10,247 nt of DNA from Hyphomonas sp. UBA5111 (GTDB lineage: Bacteria > Pseudomonadota > Alphaproteobacteria > Caulobacterales > Hyphomonadaceae): positions 36,954 through 47,200 of the forward strand of contig DHZF01000024.1 of assembly GCA_002414505.1 (NCBI GenBank), read 5' to 3'. A program made the translations under genes and the position numbers. Under the pieces are notes generated by a model that worked only from the letters and a program-made list of their open reading frames with translations, was not told where the DNA came from and made no database searches. This document shows positions 8,229-10,247 of the stretch, piece by piece. How positions within the stretch are numbered: position 1 is the first letter of the stretch; every line of letters starts with the position of its first letter.

Positions 8229-9430
8229 CGGTCGATTTCCCCGAACACGATATCGAGCGAGCCCAGGATGGCGGAAACGTCCGCCAGCATGTGCCCCTTG
8301 CTGAGATGGTCCATCGCCTGCAGGTGCGGATAGCCCGGCGCGCGAATCTTGGCGCGATACGGACGGTTCGTCCCGTCGGAGACAAGGTACACGCCGAACT
8401 CACCTTTCGGCGCCTCGATGGCGACATAGGTCTCGCCCTCAGGGACGTGAAAGCCTTCAGTGTACAGCTTGAAGTGATGGATCAGCGCTTCCATCGAATT
8501 CTTCATTTCAGCGCGGCGCGGCGGCGCTAGCTTCGACCCCGGCACGAGGACGGGGCCAGGCCCCTCCTTCGACATCAGGTCAATGCATTGCTGCATGATC
8601 TTCACCGACTCGCGCATCTCTTCCATGCGGCAGACATAGCGGTCGTAATTGTCGCCATTCCGACCAACCGGAATTTTGAAGTCGAGTTCGGAATAGCACT
8701 CATAAGGCTGCGAGCGACGCAGGTCCCAGGCAAAACCCGACCCCCGCACCATCACGCCCGAGAAACCCCACTCCATGATGGTCTTCTCGTCCACGAGCCC
8801 GATATCGACATTGCGCTGCTTGAAGATCCGGTTTTCCGTCACCAGGCTCTCGATCTGGTCGAGCTTGCCGGGGAACTGGTCACACCATTCCGCAATATCG
8901 TCGATCAGATTCTGCGGCAGGTCCTGATGGACACCACCGGGCCGGAAATATGCCGCGTGCATGCGGCTGCCGGAGGCGCGCTCATAGAACACGCAAAGCT
9001 TCTCGCGCTCTTCAAAGCCCCAGGTGATCGGCGTCAACGCGCCAACATCGAGAATTTGCGTCGTCACGTTGAGCAGGTGCGACATGATCCGGCCAAGCTC
9101 TGAATAGAGCACGCGGATCAAACTTGCCCGCCGGGGCACGTCCACGCCGAGCAATTTCTCGATAGCGAGGCACCAGGCATGCTCCTGGTTCATCGGCGAA
9201 CAATAATCCAGTCGGTCGAAATACGGCATGCCCTGCAGGAAGGTCTTGTACTCGAGCAGTTTCTCGGTGCCGCGATGCAGCAGGCCGATATGGCTGTCCA
9301 CACGGGTCACGACCTCGCCGTCGAGATCGAGGATCATGCGAAGCACACCGTGGGCGGCCGGGTGTTGCGGGCCGAAGTTCAATGTGAACTTGCGGTCTTC
9401 CATTTCTGAGATGTGCGCGGTGTCAGCCAT
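8225..9430 (-). CDS. nuoD: NADH-quinone oxidoreductase subunit D (NuoD)
   Basis: NuoD (49-kDa subunit, NQO4) forms most of the quinone-binding pocket next to cluster N2 and descends from the large subunit of [NiFe] hydrogenases. It has 401 residues, full length. Near the N-terminus [12 protein letters not shown] (residues 20-31) carries His27, and FDRLDY (71-76) carries Tyr76. From known structures, these correspond to the His/Tyr pair that holds the quinone headgroup. Other family blocks are [14 protein letters not shown] (45-58), [12 protein letters not shown] in the middle, and the C-terminal ending DIVFGEIDR. The conserved C-terminus shows that the protein ends naturally at 8225. The start ATG overlaps the nuoC stop. 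A GAGGAG match lies at 9442-9447, 11 bases upstream, which is rather far. The TGA stop overlaps the next start (ATGA). Confidence 0.98.
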   Translation of the reverse strand: MADTAHISEMEDRKFTLNFGPQHPAAHGVLRMILDLDGEVVTRVDSHIGLLHRGTEKLLEYKTFLQGMPYFDRLDYCSPMNQEHAWCLAIEKLLGVDVPRRASLIRVLYSELGRIMSHLLNVTTQILDVGALTPITWGFEEREKLCVFYERASGSRMHAAYFRPGGVHQDLPQNLIDDIAEWCDQFPGKLDQIESLVTENRIFKQRNVDIGLVDEKTIMEWGFSGVMVRGSGFAWDLRRSQPYECYSELDFKIPVGRNGDNYDRYVCRMEEMRESVKIMQQCIDLMSKEGPGPVLVPGSKLAPPRRAEMKNSMEALIHHFKLYTEGFHVPEGETYVAIEAPKGEFGVYLVSDGTNRPYRAKIRAPGYPHLQAMDHLSKGHMLADVSAILGSLDIVFGEIDR

Positions 9431-10056
9431 TATTCAGAAGGCTCCTCGGCTTTCTCGTCCCCGGGTATGTGGCTTGTCATGCCCTCCCACGGTGAGAGGA
9501 AATCGAAATTGCGATATTCCTGCGGCAGTTCGACCGGTTCGTAGACCACGCGCTTTTCAAGGTCGTCATAGCGCACTTCATAGTGCCCGGTCAGCGGGAA
9601 GTCCTTGCGCAGCGGATACCCTTCAAAGCCGTAATCGGTGAGAATACGCCGAAGGTCCGGATGGTCGGAAAACTGGATCCCGTACATGTCAAAGGCTTCG
9701 CGCTCAAACCAGTTCGCCGCGGGCCACAGGCCAACCACGCTCGGTACCGGTGTGTCTTCATCGGTGCTGATGCGAACGCGTACACGGTGGTTCATGCGCA
9801 TCGACAGGAGGTGATAGACAACCTCGAACCGCTCGGTGCGCTCCGGATAGTCCACGCCGCAGACATCAATGAACGTCTCGAAATTGCACTGCTGGTCATC
9901 CCGCAGGAAGCGGAGCAGGCTTACGATATGGTCCCGTTCAGCCAGCACGGTCAACTCGCCGAGGATCACGTCCGCAGACTTGACCGCGTCCGGTTGGCGC
10001 GTGGCGATATGGATACCCAGTTCGCGGAGGGCTTCGATAGCTTCTGTGGTCATCAT
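9430..10056 (-). CDS. nuoC: NADH-quinone oxidoreductase subunit C (NuoC)
   Basis: NuoC (30-kDa subunit, NQO5) is a peripheral connecting-arm protein without cofactors that packs against NuoD, NuoB and NuoI. It has 208 residues, normal for an unfused NuoC. The family signature is clear in the second half: [11 protein letters not shown], then [13 protein letters not shown] and [10 protein letters not shown] (about residues 117-156). A C-terminal segment, DFLSPWEGM, is followed by an acidic tail. The gene begins with two Met codons in tandem (10054-10056 and 10051-10053). The TAGGGG ribosome-binding match lies 5 bases before the first and 8 before the second, so the second may be the real start. 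Its TAA stop overlaps the nuoD ATG by one base (TAATG), indicating translational coupling. Separate nuoC and nuoD genes exclude the enterobacterial fused arrangement. Confidence 0.98.
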   Translation of the reverse strand: MMTTEAIEALRELGIHIATRQPDAVKSADVILGELTVLAERDHIVSLLRFLRDDQQCNFETFIDVCGVDYPERTERFEVVYHLLSMRMNHRVRVRISTDEDTPVPSVVGLWPAANWFEREAFDMYGIQFSDHPDLRRILTDYGFEGYPLRKDFPLTGHYEVRYDDLEKRVVYEPVELPQEYRNFDFLSPWEGMTSHIPGDEKAEEPSE

Positions 10057-10061
10057 GTCAG

Positions 10062-10067
10062 CCCCTA
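10062..10067 (-). promoter_or_regulatory. Ribosome-binding site of nuoC, overlapping the nuoB stop
   Basis: On the minus strand the nuoB stop codon and the next three bases read TAGGGG. This lies 5 bases before the first Met codon of nuoC and 8 before the second. The spacing favours the second ATG, so the protein may be one residue shorter than annotated. Confidence 0.6.
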
Positions 10068-10247
10068 CCGTTCCAGCGAGCCTTCGCGGCGAATCTTCTT
10101 CTGCAGCTGCAGGAAGCCATACACCAGCGCCTCAGCAGTTGGAGGACATCCCGGAATATAAATATCTACCGGCACGATCCGGTCACACCCGCGCACAACG
10201 CTGTAGCTGTAATGGTAATAACCGCCGCCATTGGCGCAGCTGCCCAT
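10065..10247 (-). CDS. nuoB: NADH-quinone oxidoreductase subunit B (NuoB), C-terminal part
   Basis: Partial: the frame runs off the right edge, so the Met at 10247 is internal and the true start lies outside. The visible 60 residues are the C-terminal third of NuoB (PSST/NQO6), the connecting-arm subunit that holds cluster N2, the last Fe-S centre before quinone. Two of the four N2 ligands are visible: the Cys in MGSCANGG (window residue 4) and the Cys in IPGCPP (window residue 34). The adjacent Cys-Cys pair that supplies the other two would lie upstream. The stretch [16 protein letters not shown] is nearly identical to the mitochondrial subunit, as is typical of alphaproteobacteria. The gene ends with TAG, and TAGGGG there also serves as the ribosome-binding region of nuoC, 8 bases downstream. 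Identity is secure; only the length is unknown. Confidence 0.97.
   Translation of the reverse strand: MGSCANGGGYYHYSYSVVRGCDRIVPVDIYIPGCPPTAEALVYGFLQLQKKIRREGSLER

Overview
The window lies entirely inside one minus-strand operon for the proton-pumping NADH:quinone oxidoreductase (respiratory complex I, NDH-1). Read on the minus strand, from high to low coordinates, the order is nuoB (3' part only), nuoC, nuoD, a 27-codon microgene, nuoE, nuoF, nuoG, nuoH, nuoI, nuoJ, nuoK and nuoL (5' part only). Both window edges cut through genes. nuoA probably lies upstream and nuoM-nuoN downstream, but neither is visible here.

The organism is most likely an alphaproteobacterium. NuoC and NuoD are separate proteins rather than the fused NuoCD of enterobacteria. 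NuoB, NuoD, NuoF and NuoH read very like their mitochondrial counterparts, and NuoG lacks the extra Cys motif for cluster N7. The compact layout, with almost no inserted reading frames, suggests a Caulobacterales/Hyphomonadaceae-type genome rather than Rhodobacter or Paracoccus. That placement is an inference from gene order and protein flavour, not a phylogenetic result.

Three structural modules are represented. Positions 6010-8145 (nuoE, nuoF), together with nuoG (3902-6004), encode the NADH-oxidising arm: FMN and clusters N1a, N3, N1b, N4 and N5. nuoB, nuoC, nuoD and nuoI encode the connecting arm with clusters N6a, N6b and N2 and the quinone pocket. nuoH, nuoJ, nuoK and nuoL encode membrane subunits that carry the proton path. 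All diagnostic Fe-S cysteines and the key membrane charges that fall inside the window are present, so the enzyme looks functional.

The genes are packed tightly: junctions range from 4-bp overlaps (ATGA) to gaps of about 10 bases. The one longer gap is 61 bp between nuoI and nuoJ. No internal promoter, terminator, RNA gene, mobile element or CRISPR array was seen. Seven of the eleven stop codons visible are TAG, and several of these form part of the next gene's ribosome-binding region.

The main unexplained element is the 27-codon frame between nuoD and nuoE. It is coupled by overlap to both neighbours (ATGA at its start, TAGTG at its end). Smaller curiosities are a disordered acidic tail on NuoE, a 15-bp repeat shared by the 3' ends of nuoF and nuoG, and a possible hairpin over the nuoJ ribosome-binding site. 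Otherwise this is an ordinary housekeeping locus.
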